NCBI GenBank assembly: GCA_902493535.1
Contig: CABUQG010000009.1
Location: forward strand, 1 to 54,702
Origin: an uncultured Collinsella sp.
Lineage (GTDB): Bacteria > Actinomycetota > Coriobacteriia > Coriobacteriales > Coriobacteriaceae
Reading direction: 5' to 3'
Length of the DNA stretch: 54,702 bases
Below are positions 17,013 to 25,258 of this stretch, one piece after another; position 1 is the stretch's first letter; each line of letters opens with the position of its first letter. The translations under genes were made by a program, and so were the position numbers. The notes under the pieces are model-generated. The model was given only the letters and a program-made list of their open reading frames with translations. It made no database searches and was not told where the DNA came from.

Positions 17013-17981
17013 CTACTTGGCAAACAGGTTCTTGAGGTTGAACTCGGCCTGCACCGTGCGGAGCATGAGGTCGGTGTCGTCGAGGCCCAGGTGCTGCTCG
17101 TTGGCGTCGGCGGCGAGGGTGCCGCGTCGGCGGGCCCAGTTTTCGAGTGCGGCGGGCGCGGACTCTCGGGGAAGCGAGCGCACATCGGCGTCCAGGCTGC
17201 GGCAGATCTGGCGCGAGTCGATGACGATAATCTTACCCGCGCGGCGTGCCTCGGCGTAACCGTCCAAGTGGATCTTGAACCAACTGTCCTCAAAGGCGGC
17301 GTTGTGCGCCATGTACGGGTACTTCTTCATAAGCTTGAGCAACTGCTTTTGCAGTTCCTTGTTCTCGCGGAAGGGCGTTTTGCCGTCAATGTCATCCCAG
17401 GTGATGTGGTGGATATTCGACAACGGCACATCCTCGCCGCGGTAGATATCGGGCAGGCCGCAGTAGTGTGCCTCGGCGTCATGCGGGACGGCGTCGCTGG
17501 TGAGCTCCATGATCTCCCAGCCCACGTTGATGATGTAGCCGCGCTCGGGTGCGCGGCCGGTGGTCTCGATGTCGATGCCGAGCACCGTGCCCTGGATGGG
17601 CTTGCGAGCGTAAGCGACACCGAGCGCGTCGCGGTCGCCGCGAATCTCGCGCATGACGGACGCGGCAGTGCGCTTTTGCATCTTGCCGATGGCGGCACAG
17701 GTGTCGGCGTCGGACAGGCCGCGCGAAAGCGTCGCGGGCGTCACATTGCGCAGGCGCGCCTCGCCAATCTGGTCGCACAGGTCGCGGTTGCGGTCGGCCA
17801 GGTCGCGCACAGTGGCAAAGTCGAAGCCGGGGTCGCCCTCGGCGGTAAAGTACTCGGTCTCGAGCACCTTGAGGGCCTCCTCGCCCTTCTGACGCTCGGA
17901 CTCCATGGCACCATGGTCGCCGTAGATAAACATGGGGATAAACGGCTGGCGCTCGTATTCGAGTGCTTGCGATACGTTCAT
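17013..17981 (-). CDS. DEDDh 3'-5' exonuclease domain protein
   Basis: A 322-residue protein with a DnaQ-like exonuclease domain in its second half. Exo I is D137-x-E139 (GIDIETTG), Exo II the Asp in AHNAAFED, and Exo III HLGLDDTD, an HxxxxD spacing that marks the DEDDh class. About 130 N-terminal residues are charged, probably helical, and match nothing I recognise. The start at 17981 has AAGGAGCAGC upstream. The substrate (ssDNA or RNA) is unknown. Confidence 0.82.
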   Translation of the reverse strand: MNVSQALEYERQPFIPMFIYGDHGAMESERQKGEEALKVLETEYFTAEGDPGFDFATVRDLADRNRDLCDQIGEARLRNVTPATLSRGLSDADTCAAIGKMQKRTAASVMREIRGDRDALGVAYARKPIQGTVLGIDIETTGRAPERGYIINVGWEIMELTSDAVPHDAEAHYCGLPDIYRGEDVPLSNIHHITWDDIDGKTPFRENKELQKQLLKLMKKYPYMAHNAAFEDSWFKIHLDGYAEARRAGKIIVIDSRQICRSLDADVRSLPRESAPAALENWARRRGTLAADANEQHLGLDDTDLMLRTVQAEFNLKNLFAK

Positions 17982-18062
17982 ATGCTGCTCCTTGGACGGG
18001 CCGCGTCGTGCGGCTCGGGGCCATTGAGATGTGGCGAGATGATAGTTTACCATGGGCAACTA

Positions 18063-18120
18063 TTGGCATCGCGCCTAGGACAATTACAATACCCTAGTTG
18101 ACCGCTAGGACTTTTACAAT
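18063..18120 (+). promoter_or_regulatory. Permease promoter with two direct repeats
   Basis: TTGGCA (18063-18068) and TACAAT (18085-18090), 16 bp apart, form a promoter. The sequence TAGGACNNTTACAAT occurs twice at exactly 30-bp period (18076-18090 and 18106-18120): the first copy covers the -10, the second the initially transcribed region. This layout suits a repressor that binds one face of the helix. Confidence 0.6.
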
Positions 18121-18152
18121 GCTGCCGAAAGACACGAAAGGTTCCATCCGTC

Positions 18153-19259
18153 ATGGATTTGCTGATTGATATTCTGCTCGACGCCGGCAAGGACACGCTC
18201 TCGCTGGTGCCGTTCTTGTTGGTGACATATCTGGCCCTCGAGACGCTCGAACATGTGGCAGGCGATCGCGTCAACGGCGCCATCAAGCGTGCCGGCGCCG
18301 CTGGCCCCGTGGTCGGCTCGTTGCTGGGCATGGTGCCGCAGTGCGGCTTTTCGGCCATGGCGGCAACGCTGTACGCCGGTCGCGTCGTGACGCTGGGCAC
18401 CCTGGTGGCGGTGTTTCTCTCGACCTCCGACGAGATGCTTCCGCTGCTTCTTGCCGAGCAGGTTCCCGTGCAGACCATGGCGATGCTTTTGGGTTCGAAA
18501 GCACTGATTGCGCTGGTCACGGGCTTTATCGTGGATGCCGCCATTCGCGGCTTGCGTCACAACGCCCGTGCGCATGCGGCGATTCGCCGTACCGTGCTGG
18601 GGACCACTGTCAATCCGGCGCACGTTAACTGCGCGCATGACGACCACAGCGGCGGTGACATCATCGACGAGGTGGCCGAGGCGGGCGTGAGCGCCGACCA
18701 CATCCATGAGCTGTGCGAGCACGACCATTGCGGTTGCGATGAAGATGAGGATGAGGACGAGCACGGGCATGGGCACGAACATGGACATGACCATGATCAC
18801 GGTCATGAGGGGGAGCATGAACACCATCATGGCCACGGTCACTCCCACTCTCATGAAGGCGCGCCCGTCCTGTCGATTATCCGCAGCGCCATCTCACATA
18901 CCGTACAGGTATCGGTATTCATTTTCCTGGTGACGCTGATTCTGGTCGCCGTGCTCGAGACCTTTGGCGAGTCCGCGATCGAGCAGTTCCTGCGTGGCAA
19001 CGAGACGCTCGCCGTCCTGGGTTCGGCGCTTGTCGGCCTGATCCCCAACTGCTCGGCGAGCGTGGTCATTACGCAGCTGTATCTGGAAGGCGCACTGCAA
19101 CTGGCACCGATGCTCGCCGGTACGCTCATTTCCGCCGGCGTGGGTTATCTGGTACTGTTCCGCACCAATCGCAGCGCTCGCGAAAACGCCGTGTTCCTGG
19201 TCATGATGTACGTCATCGGCGCTGGCTGGGGCCTCGTCCTATCTGCCTTTGGCCTCTAA
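18153..19259 (+). CDS. Putative heavy-metal/arsenic efflux permease (ArsP_2-like)
   Basis: A 368-residue membrane protein with two homologous halves of hydrophobic spans. Each half has a similar conserved motif: VPQCGFSAMA in the first and IPNCSASVVI in the second, as in the putative 10-TM heavy-metal exporters (PF11449). Between the halves lies a cytoplasmic loop very rich in His, Asp and Glu (about residues 185-233), which is likely to bind metal. AAAGG precedes the ATG. The metal may be Zn, Mn or arsenic-related and cannot be decided here. Confidence 0.8.
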   Translation: MDLLIDILLDAGKDTLSLVPFLLVTYLALETLEHVAGDRVNGAIKRAGAAGPVVGSLLGMVPQCGFSAMAATLYAGRVVTLGTLVAVFLSTSDEMLPLLLAEQVPVQTMAMLLGSKALIALVTGFIVDAAIRGLRHNARAHAAIRRTVLGTTVNPAHVNCAHDDHSGGDIIDEVAEAGVSADHIHELCEHDHCGCDEDEDEDEHGHGHEHGHDHDHGHEGEHEHHHGHGHSHSHEGAPVLSIIRSAISHTVQVSVFIFLVTLILVAVLETFGESAIEQFLRGNETLAVLGSALVGLIPNCSASVVITQLYLEGALQLAPMLAGTLISAGVGYLVLFRTNRSARENAVFLVMMYVIGAGWGLVLSAFGL

Positions 19260-19269
19260 GTGGGCCTAA

Positions 19270-19346
19270 CAAAACGGGCTTCAAAATAGCCATGCACGGC
19301 GCTTGCACAATGCGGCGACGCATGGCATTTTGAAGCCCGTTTTTTG
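19270..19346. terminator. Bidirectional terminator after the permease
   Basis: AAAACGGGCTTCAAAATAGC and its complement GCCATTTTGAAGCCCGTTTT (one mismatch) pair over about 24 bp, followed by TTTTTT on the plus strand and preceded by AAAA. It separates convergent genes. Confidence 0.85.
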
Positions 19347-19388
19347 TTGAGCCATGGATCCTGAGAGCTCACACCGCTCAAAACAAAT

Positions 19389-19424
19389 AGGCAGATTTTT
19401 TAGGTATGTCCCAAAAATCTGCCT
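19389..19424 (-). terminator. Terminator of the hdeD-yaiI operon
   Basis: AGGCAGATTTTT pairs with AAAAATCTGCCT. On the minus strand it is followed by ATTTGTTTT. It lies directly after the yaiI stop. Confidence 0.7.
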
Positions 19425-19427
19425 TGG

Positions 19428-19910
19428 TTAGCGCAGCAGCTCGGTGAGGTTGCGCTTAAAGCGGGCGCGGTCTTCGCTGGTGAAGGCTGCTGGCCCGCGG
19501 GTGCGACCGCCAGCGCGGCGCACCTTCTTTTCCTCGTGACGAATAAACAGCTGCATGTCGATGGTCGCCTTGTCGTACACGCGCCCGCGCACGCCGATGG
19601 CGGAGGCATCGCGGCCGAGCACCATGCTCGCCAGGCCAATGTCCTGCGTCACGACCACGTCGCCCGCCTGCAAACGTTCGACAATGGCAAAGTCGGCACT
19701 ATCGGCGCCCACGCTCACATCGAGCGTGGTGACCCAAAAGCCGCGTCGCGCGTGCTCGGCATCGCGCGGATCGTCGCGGCGAATGTGCCGCTCCAGGTTC
19801 TGCGTGCTGTTGCCGGCAATCACCACGGCGACGCCCGCTCGCCGCGCACAGTCGATCGACTCGCGCGTAACCGGGCAGGCGTCGGCATCAATAAACAGCG
19901 TCCGCGGCAT
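19428..19910 (-). CDS. YaiI/YqxD family protein (DUF188)
   Basis: A 160-residue PIN-like protein of the YaiI/YqxD family. It starts with FIDADACPVTRES and has GADSADFAIVERLQAGDVVVTQDIGLA, with conserved Asp residues placed as in PIN-type nucleases. The usual C-terminal RRAGGRTRGPAAFT segment is present. No function is established for the family. Its ATG directly abuts the stop of the membrane-protein gene (TAGATG), so the two are translationally coupled. Confidence 0.88.
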   Translation of the reverse strand: MPRTLFIDADACPVTRESIDCARRAGVAVVIAGNSTQNLERHIRRDDPRDAEHARRGFWVTTLDVSVGADSADFAIVERLQAGDVVVTQDIGLASMVLGRDASAIGVRGRVYDKATIDMQLFIRHEEKKVRRAGGRTRGPAAFTSEDRARFKRNLTELLR

Positions 19911-20513
19911 CTAGTGCACCAGCTTGCCAAAGCGGATAGCGCGAATAATCAGCGTCACGCCAAACACCAGGAGCGCGGCGCCGCTAAAGATGACGAGCAT
20001 CTTTGCCGACCACAGCGGATAGATAAACACGAACATGCCGGCGATGATGGAGAGCGCGCCGCTCAGGATGGCAAGGGCGCGGTTAGACGAAAGCTCGGAC
20101 TCCAGAATGGACATGACACCTTCGACGATCCAGCCAAAACCGGCCACGACCACCACGAGCGTGGTGAGCGTCGCGGTCGAGAAGGCCTGGTTGCGCAGGA
20201 TTATGACGCCGCCCAGAATGATGAGCAGGTTGGAGATGATGCTCGTCACGCGCCAACCGGCGGGCAGCAGCGGCTCAAAAATGGCGGTGAACAGCCTGAC
20301 GCCAGCTGTGATCACAAAGTAGAAGCCCAGGACGGTCGTCAGGAAGACGAGGGACTTGGCGGGTGCAAACAGCAGCGCGATGCCGGCAAGTAGTGCGATG
20401 ACGCCCGTGACGGCGTAGATCCAGCGCACGGCCTTGATTGCCTTGCCTGCCATGCTTTTCTCGTCAAATCCAAACAAATTTGACTGCTGGTCGTCGTTCT
20501 TAAAGATGCCCAT
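19911..20513 (-). CDS. HdeD/DUF308-like membrane protein
   Basis: A 200-residue integral membrane protein with about six hydrophobic spans in pairs after a short polar N-terminus. Repeated segments such as LLAGIALLFAPAKSLVFLTTVLGFYFVITAGVRL, LLIILGGVIIL and LSIIAGMFVFIYPLWS match the HdeD/DUF308 repeat pattern. HdeD is linked to acid stress in E. coli; whether this holds here is unknown. AAAGGAGA precedes the ATG at 20513. It is the first gene of a two-gene operon with yaiI. Confidence 0.8.
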   Translation of the reverse strand: MGIFKNDDQQSNLFGFDEKSMAGKAIKAVRWIYAVTGVIALLAGIALLFAPAKSLVFLTTVLGFYFVITAGVRLFTAIFEPLLPAGWRVTSIISNLLIILGGVIILRNQAFSTATLTTLVVVVAGFGWIVEGVMSILESELSSNRALAILSGALSIIAGMFVFIYPLWSAKMLVIFSGAALLVFGVTLIIRAIRFGKLVH

Positions 20514-20774
20514 GAGGTCTCCTTTCCGCGTGGCGTTTGCCGTCATTGTTGTTTTTGCGGCGTATGCCGCAGTTGCTACAACAAGTATCGCCTAAAGGCG
20601 CTGACGTATGGGTCGGGGAGGGCGAAGTGTAACCCAAAGGCCCCGATTTGTTCTCGTTGTTCCCCATGTCGCGTTATTCTATTTAACAGGTGTAGAACAT
20701 TGCGGCTCTGTTCGTTATTGTCTGCGTTTTAGGTTAGATTTTCTAAGAACAATTGGCTTGTATTGGGGGTCTCT

Positions 20775-21446
20775 ATGAACGAAGCTGTTCCCGCGGCGCC
20801 GTCGAGTGCGGAGTCGATGGCAAAGCAAGGCTGTGAAAAGCTTGGCTTGGATACGTTTGATGCGCTGGTTCGTCGCGCTCGCACATGCCGCCGTTTTGAC
20901 GAGTCCATGCGCGTGCCGCGCGAGTTTTTGCTCGAGCTGGCAGAGCTGGCGCACCTGGCTCCCTGCGGCGCTAATGCTCAGCGTCTGCGTTTTCATGTGG
21001 TGAGCGGTGCTGAGGACTGCGCGCGTGTATTTGATGAGCTCGCGTGGGCCGGTGCGCTCAAGGACTGGCCGGGCCCTGCCGAGGGCGAGCGCCCGACCGG
21101 CTACATCGCGATTCTTGCCGAGCGCGCCGTTCCCGGCAAGCCCGCCGCGCCTATTACCGAGGTCGACACGGGCATCGCGGCTCAGACGATGATGCTCGCC
21201 GCCCGCAGCGCCACCCCCGAGGTGGCGGCTTGCATGTTCAAGGCCTTTACGCCCCGCGCGATCGACGCCATGGGGCTCGATAACGACAAATACGAGCTCA
21301 AGCTAATCATGGCGTTTGGCGTTCCGGCTGAAACGCAGATCATCGATGCGATCGATTCCAACCCGGATGGTTCTATCAATTACTGGCGCGATGGGGCGCA
21401 GGTGCATCACGTGCCCAAGCGTCCGCTTGCCGACGTGCTGCTGTAG
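20775..21446 (+). CDS. Nitroreductase-family flavoprotein
   Basis: A 223-residue FMN-dependent oxidoreductase. RRARTCRRFDESMRVP, LAHLAPCGANAQRLRFHVV and a DTGIAAQTMMLAARS segment are the FMN-binding and helical landmarks of the family. The Cys-rich variation around ACMFKAF is unusual. Physiological substrates of such enzymes are rarely known. The ATG follows GGGGGT; a TTG four codons earlier is less likely. It has a 260-bp divergent upstream region shared with the HdeD-like gene, where no further feature is evident. Confidence 0.85.
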   Translation: MNEAVPAAPSSAESMAKQGCEKLGLDTFDALVRRARTCRRFDESMRVPREFLLELAELAHLAPCGANAQRLRFHVVSGAEDCARVFDELAWAGALKDWPGPAEGERPTGYIAILAERAVPGKPAAPITEVDTGIAAQTMMLAARSATPEVAACMFKAFTPRAIDAMGLDNDKYELKLIMAFGVPAETQIIDAIDSNPDGSINYWRDGAQVHHVPKRPLADVLL

Positions 21447-21476
21447 TTGCGCGTCGTTGCGGCGCGATCCGGCAGT

Positions 21477-21514
21477 AAAACCACCACAAAGGTGCCTGTC
21501 TCCTTTGTGGTGGT
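21477..21514. repeat. Palindromic repeat, family A
   Basis: ACCACCACAAAGG-TGCCTGTCT-CCTTTGTGGTGGT, flanked on the left by AAAA. It lies 30 bp after the nitroreductase stop and 15 bp before the next gene. Confidence 0.8.
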
Positions 21515-21529
21515 GCGAGGGGAGGGCAT

Positions 21530-22072
21530 GTGGCCGATCTGTATTTGGCGCGGCATGGGCAGACCGAGCTCAATGTGCAGAACATTTTGCAGGGCTGGCA
21601 CGATTCGCCGCTTACGGTGCGCGGGCGCGAGCAGGCACTGGCGACGCGCGCGGCGTTTGAGGCGCGCGGCATCTCCTTTGACCATGCGTATTCGTCTCCG
21701 TTGGGTCGGGCACGGTGTACGGCAGAGCTGATCGTTGGCGAGGGCCGTTCCATAGAGCTGGTCGATGACCTGCGCGAGTGGCATTTGGGATCGTTGGAGG
21801 GCACATCAAACCGCGAGATGCCGGCGCAACCCTGGGGCGATTATCCGGTCGCCTTTGGTGGCGAGTCGGAAGGCGAGCTGCGGGCGCGCATGGTTGCGGC
21901 GCTGTCCCGCATTATGGCCCGACCTCGGCACGACTGCGTGCTGGCCGTTTCCCACGGCTCAGCCTGCCAGGAGTTTCTTGAGTATGTGGCCGGCGGGGGA
22001 GAACAGCTCGACAACGGCGCCGTGCTTCATTTTGGCTATTGTGATGGGGCGTTTTCGCTCCTTGATTGGTAA
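21530..22072 (+). CDS. Histidine phosphatase family protein (copy 1)
   Basis: A 180-residue phosphoglycerate-mutase-like phosphatase. The catalytic RHG is at 8-10 (YLARHGQTELN), the second Arg in SSPLGRARCTAE, Glu in LREWHLGSLEG, and the second catalytic His in AVSHGSA. The substrate is unknown. The start is GTG with GAGGGGAGGG upstream. It ends 19 bp before a homologous gene, so this is a tandem duplication with divergence. Confidence 0.9.
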   Translation: MADLYLARHGQTELNVQNILQGWHDSPLTVRGREQALATRAAFEARGISFDHAYSSPLGRARCTAELIVGEGRSIELVDDLREWHLGSLEGTSNREMPAQPWGDYPVAFGGESEGELRARMVAALSRIMARPRHDCVLAVSHGSACQEFLEYVAGGGEQLDNGAVLHFGYCDGAFSLLDW

Positions 22073-22091
22073 CGAGCGAAAGGACCCCCCT

Positions 22092-22727
22092 ATGAATAAG
22101 GATCTGTATCTGGTCCGTCATGGACAGACGATATTCAACCTTAAGCGCATTATCCAGGGCTGGAGCGACTCGCCTCTCACGCAGCTGGGATGCGACCAGG
22201 CGGCGCGCGCCGGCATGTTCTTGCGTGCGCGCGGCATTGAGCCCGACCATGCCTACACCTCCACACTTCATCGCACCGAGCAGACTATCGCCAACTTGTG
22301 GCCGGGCTTGGCGTATGAGCGTCTGGACGGCCTGCGCGAGTGGTTCTTTGGCGACTTTGAGGCCGAGCGCGTGATGCTTATGCCCGAACGTCCGTGGCGT
22401 GACTTCTACCGCCAGTTTGGCGGCGAGGGGCAGATGCAGGTGCGTGAGCGCATGGTGGCGACGTTGACCGATCTTATGCGACGCCCGGATCATTCGTGCG
22501 TGCTCGCGGTAAGCCATGGCTCGGCTATCAAGGAGTTTATGGATCACGTGAAGGGCGCGGCGGCAGACGAGCGCGACCGTGTGCCGGGCAACTGCTCGGT
22601 GCTGCATTTCGTGTTTGACGATGCGACCGATACGTTTGACTTGGTCGAAGTCTTTACGCAGGAAGATTATGCGCGCGAGCTGGGTCTTGAGCCGTTGGTG
22701 GCTGCAGTGGGTCCGCAGCGCGGGTAA
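22092..22727 (+). CDS. Histidine phosphatase family protein (copy 2)
   Basis: The 211-residue paralogue of the preceding gene, with RHG at 9-11 (LVRHGQTIFN), TSTLHRTEQT, LREWFFGDFE and the second His in AVSHGSAIKEF. It is longer at the C-terminus, where it ends with FTQEDYARELGLEPLV. The two copies share the order of all motifs and the acidic loop before the second His. A phosphoserine or sugar-phosphate substrate is possible but not indicated. Confidence 0.9.
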   Translation: MNKDLYLVRHGQTIFNLKRIIQGWSDSPLTQLGCDQAARAGMFLRARGIEPDHAYTSTLHRTEQTIANLWPGLAYERLDGLREWFFGDFEAERVMLMPERPWRDFYRQFGGEGQMQVRERMVATLTDLMRRPDHSCVLAVSHGSAIKEFMDHVKGAAADERDRVPGNCSVLHFVFDDATDTFDLVEVFTQEDYARELGLEPLVAAVGPQRG

Positions 22728-22771
22728 CGCGGCGTGGCGATGCGGATCGCCGACATCATTGCTCGATGTGA

Positions 22772-22815
22772 AAGGGGCGGGGATGCATGCGCATGTATCC
22801 CCGCCCCTTGTTTGT
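22772..22815 (+). terminator. Terminator after the histidine phosphatases
   Basis: AAGGGGCGGGGATGCATGC pairs with GCATGTATCCCCGCCCCTT, followed by GTTTGTT. It separates convergent genes. Confidence 0.75.
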
Positions 22816-22853
22816 TGAGCGGCCGAGTCTTTGTACTGGGCGTTTACGCCCTG

Positions 22854-23534
22854 TTAGAACCGTGCGATCTGGTGGGTGAGCAGGCCCGTTGGAACTTGCG
22901 GTGCGCCGCCGGTGACCTGCGCGGCGGGGAATAACGCGGCAACGGTAAAGTTGAACGGCTCTTTGCCCGTGTAGGTGCCGGCTGTGCGGGCCTCGTCCGC
23001 CAGGAGCTGCGCCGCCCCTGCTAGCGCGGCAGCATAGGCGGGGTCGTCGGCCTGTGCCGGCTCCGGTGCTTGTTCGAGCATAGCGCGGATGGCCCCGACG
23101 GCGTCCTCGCGCTTGACCTCCCACACACGGTGCGTAATGCCCGAGGGGTCGGTGACGGCATAGAGCGACGTGCCCTCTTTGGCGGCGCCGAGGATGATAT
23201 CCATGACGGGTGATGCTTCGTAGACGAGCGTTACAGGGCGCGGCTGGACCTTAAGCGCGGCGATTGCACGGGCGGCTGCAGCTGTACCCGCGGAGGGCGC
23301 GTCGTCGCACGCCAGCACGCCGACCGGGCAAATCGCCACAACGCCCGTCACGCGCCCCGGCTCTCCGGAGCATTCGTACGCGTAATACGCCGCGCCCGGA
23401 TCTTTGAGCATAAGCCCGTCGGCGATGGCGTCGCGCAGGGCGTCGTTGCTGCTCAGGATACCGCCCATCTGCGGCAGCGCTTCGAGCACGCGGTCCTGAG
23501 CTGGGCGGATGCAGGGAAACGGAAGTGCTTTCAT
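22854..23534 (-). CDS. DUF1015-like protein (short form)
   Basis: A 226-residue protein that I read as a short DUF1015 relative: KALPFPCIRPAQDRVLEALP at the start resembles the family opening, followed by a YYAYECSGEPGRVTGVVAICPV segment. Typical DUF1015 proteins are about 400 residues, so this is short. Its last residues (GGAPQVPTGLLTHQIARF) are proline-poor and resemble other coriobacterial members. Function is unknown. DUF1015 genes often lie beside serA/serC, which are 2 kb upstream on the same strand. TAGGA precedes the ATG. Confidence 0.55.
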   Translation of the reverse strand: MKALPFPCIRPAQDRVLEALPQMGGILSSNDALRDAIADGLMLKDPGAAYYAYECSGEPGRVTGVVAICPVGVLACDDAPSAGTAAAARAIAALKVQPRPVTLVYEASPVMDIILGAAKEGTSLYAVTDPSGITHRVWEVKREDAVGAIRAMLEQAPEPAQADDPAYAAALAGAAQLLADEARTAGTYTGKEPFNFTVAALFPAAQVTGGAPQVPTGLLTHQIARF

Positions 23535-23573
23535 GGGCGGTCCTAACGCGCGAGTCGGTTTGTTCGCGGCTTA

Positions 23574-24085
23574 TTATGCCCCAACTTGGACGCTTGCGTC
23601 CCAGAGCGTGTTGTCAACAAGCGCGATGAGCACGTTCTGGCAGCGAACGATATCGGCATGGGCCCCGGCTCGTTGGGCTTATGCGCGAGCACCAACGAGC
23701 CGGGGCCGTAGCTCATGCAATTGCGGTTACCCGTCTTGCCGGCAATGACGGCGGTATCGGTGCAGCCGGTAAAGAAGCCGACGGTCGTGTCCGCGTCCGT
23801 CACGTCATCGGCGGTGCGCTTGAGCGCAGCTAGAAGGGGAGAGTTCGGGTCGCGCTCGATGGCGGGGCGATCGCCCGTCACGGCGAAACTGCCATGGCAA
23901 CCGGGAACCGCGGCCTCGGCGGTGGCAGTGGCCTGCTCGACCATGTTGATCGCGGCGGCCGTATCGGTCGGCGGCGTCAGGCGCATGTCGACCCAGACCT
24001 TGGCGTGGTCGGGCACGACAAAGGGGCGATAGCCGCCCTCGTCATCATCAACCATATGAAACCTCAGAATCAGTTTGCTTTGCAA
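23574..24085 (-). pseudogene. Remnant of an M20-family peptidase/deacylase
   Basis: This is the C-terminal half of an ArgE/DapE-like M20 enzyme: VVPDHAKVWVDMRLTPPTDT, TVGFFTGCTDTAVIAG, then YGPGSLVLAHKPNEP. Just after NEP the frame breaks: the conserved ending (IVRCQNVLIALVDNTLWDA) continues in another frame to a stop at 23574-23576. The N-terminal metal-binding half is missing. The 5' boundary is approximate. It is a decayed gene, probably cut when the adjacent orphan gene or another insert arrived. Confidence 0.8.
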
Positions 24086-24208
24086 ACCGATTGTAAGTCA
24101 CCTGCAGATTCGCGACGTGCACGTAGCAGCATTTACCGTTCGCAGGCCGAGCCATCGCGCTTGCCGTCCGGGCGGGTTTACAAACGACGCGGTGGGTACG
24201 TACCTTTC

Positions 24209-25258
24209 ATGGACGACATGCTGTGCGACATATCTGCCTTTCGGTATCACCGGATACCTCCACAGGTCTTGGCAATAATGCCGGACCTGCCCGATTCTGC
24301 GGACGATCCGCGCAGGGAGCGCCTTTGTGAGCATCCGCTCGTCAAGCATTTCTTGGGGACCCCGTTACACGTGTTGGCGCAGGGCGGCTGCGGACGTAAA
24401 GGCGGTCGCATTGTCAGGCATGTTTGGAACGGGGAGAGGCCGTTTGGCTCCGTGCGGCAGACAGAGTTTGGCCTTGATGTCGCGTCCCCGCTCTTTACCC
24501 TGCTGACCCTGGCTTCCTCGGTCTCAAACGAGCGTCTGATTATGTGCATGTATGAGATGTTCGGCACCTTTGCCGTGTGCAAGATTGCGCCTCAGGTAAA
24601 GTTGGCCCTTGAGCAGGCATATGGGGACCGGTGGGGTGACGCGCGGTTGGGCTGGGAAAACGTAAGGGGCGCCTCGGGGAATCCAACGGACTTGTGGAAA
24701 CGGCCTCCCTTGATCGAGCTCTCTGAACTTACGGAGTTCGCCAATAAGATCCAGGGACTCCGCGGTGCTAAATCGTTCACACGTGCCGCGAAATGCATTA
24801 CGGGGGTTGTGGCATCGCCGCTTGAGGTCCAAGCTTCGATGCTGTTTGGCCTTTCGAGGCTGCGCGGCGGCGAAGGGCTGCGCCTTACCAATAACGTCGA
24901 GATTCGCATGACGCGCAGCGCCCGCCTGATTTCGGGGCTTGATAGGCGCTACGCCGATATCTTGCTGTCAAATAAGGACGGCAGCCGGGAGTGCCTGGTT
25001 GAATGTCAAGGTAAAGCCATTCACGGATCCATAGAATCCAAGATCTCGGACTCCGATCGAACGACGGCCCTGCAAGCGATGGGATATCCCGTCGTTCTGA
25101 TGACCTATGGTCAGCTAGTCGACTCCGATGCCTTCCGCGTGGTGATGGAGCTTATCATGTCCTATCTCGATATGCCGCTGAAAGATAAGACGCCGCGGCA
25201 GCAGGAGCTCGAACGGCGACTTCGTGAGGAGATTTTTATCGATTGGACGGGAATGTAG
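24209..25258 (+). CDS. Orphan protein with nuclease-like C-terminal domain
   Basis: A 349-residue protein of unknown function. Residues 6-18 (CDISAFRYHRIPP) and the repeated ASPLxxL patterns at 92-99 and 202-209 recall AbiEi-like/transcriptional-regulator proteins. The C-terminal part (about 240-320) has D250 in RYADILL, E265-C-Q-G-K269 and then D283-R284...AL..MGYPVV.MTYGQL, the layout of Vsr/DUF559-type PD-(D/E)xK nucleases. TACCTTTC precedes the ATG, without a clear ribosome site. It stands opposite to its neighbours inside the serine locus beside a broken gene, which suggests a transferred gene. Confidence 0.7.
   Translation: MDDMLCDISAFRYHRIPPQVLAIMPDLPDSADDPRRERLCEHPLVKHFLGTPLHVLAQGGCGRKGGRIVRHVWNGERPFGSVRQTEFGLDVASPLFTLLTLASSVSNERLIMCMYEMFGTFAVCKIAPQVKLALEQAYGDRWGDARLGWENVRGASGNPTDLWKRPPLIELSELTEFANKIQGLRGAKSFTRAAKCITGVVASPLEVQASMLFGLSRLRGGEGLRLTNNVEIRMTRSARLISGLDRRYADILLSNKDGSRECLVECQGKAIHGSIESKISDSDRTTALQAMGYPVVLMTYGQLVDSDAFRVVMELIMSYLDMPLKDKTPRQQELERRLREEIFIDWTGM

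Noticed and set aside
18098..18120. TTGACC and the second TACAAT as a promoter
   Set aside because: The spacing is only 11 bp; the TTGGCA/TACAAT pair upstream fits better.
23894..24208. A longer start for the orphan protein at 24209
   Set aside because: The added 105 residues would be antisense to the recognisable M20 remnant and have no conserved look.
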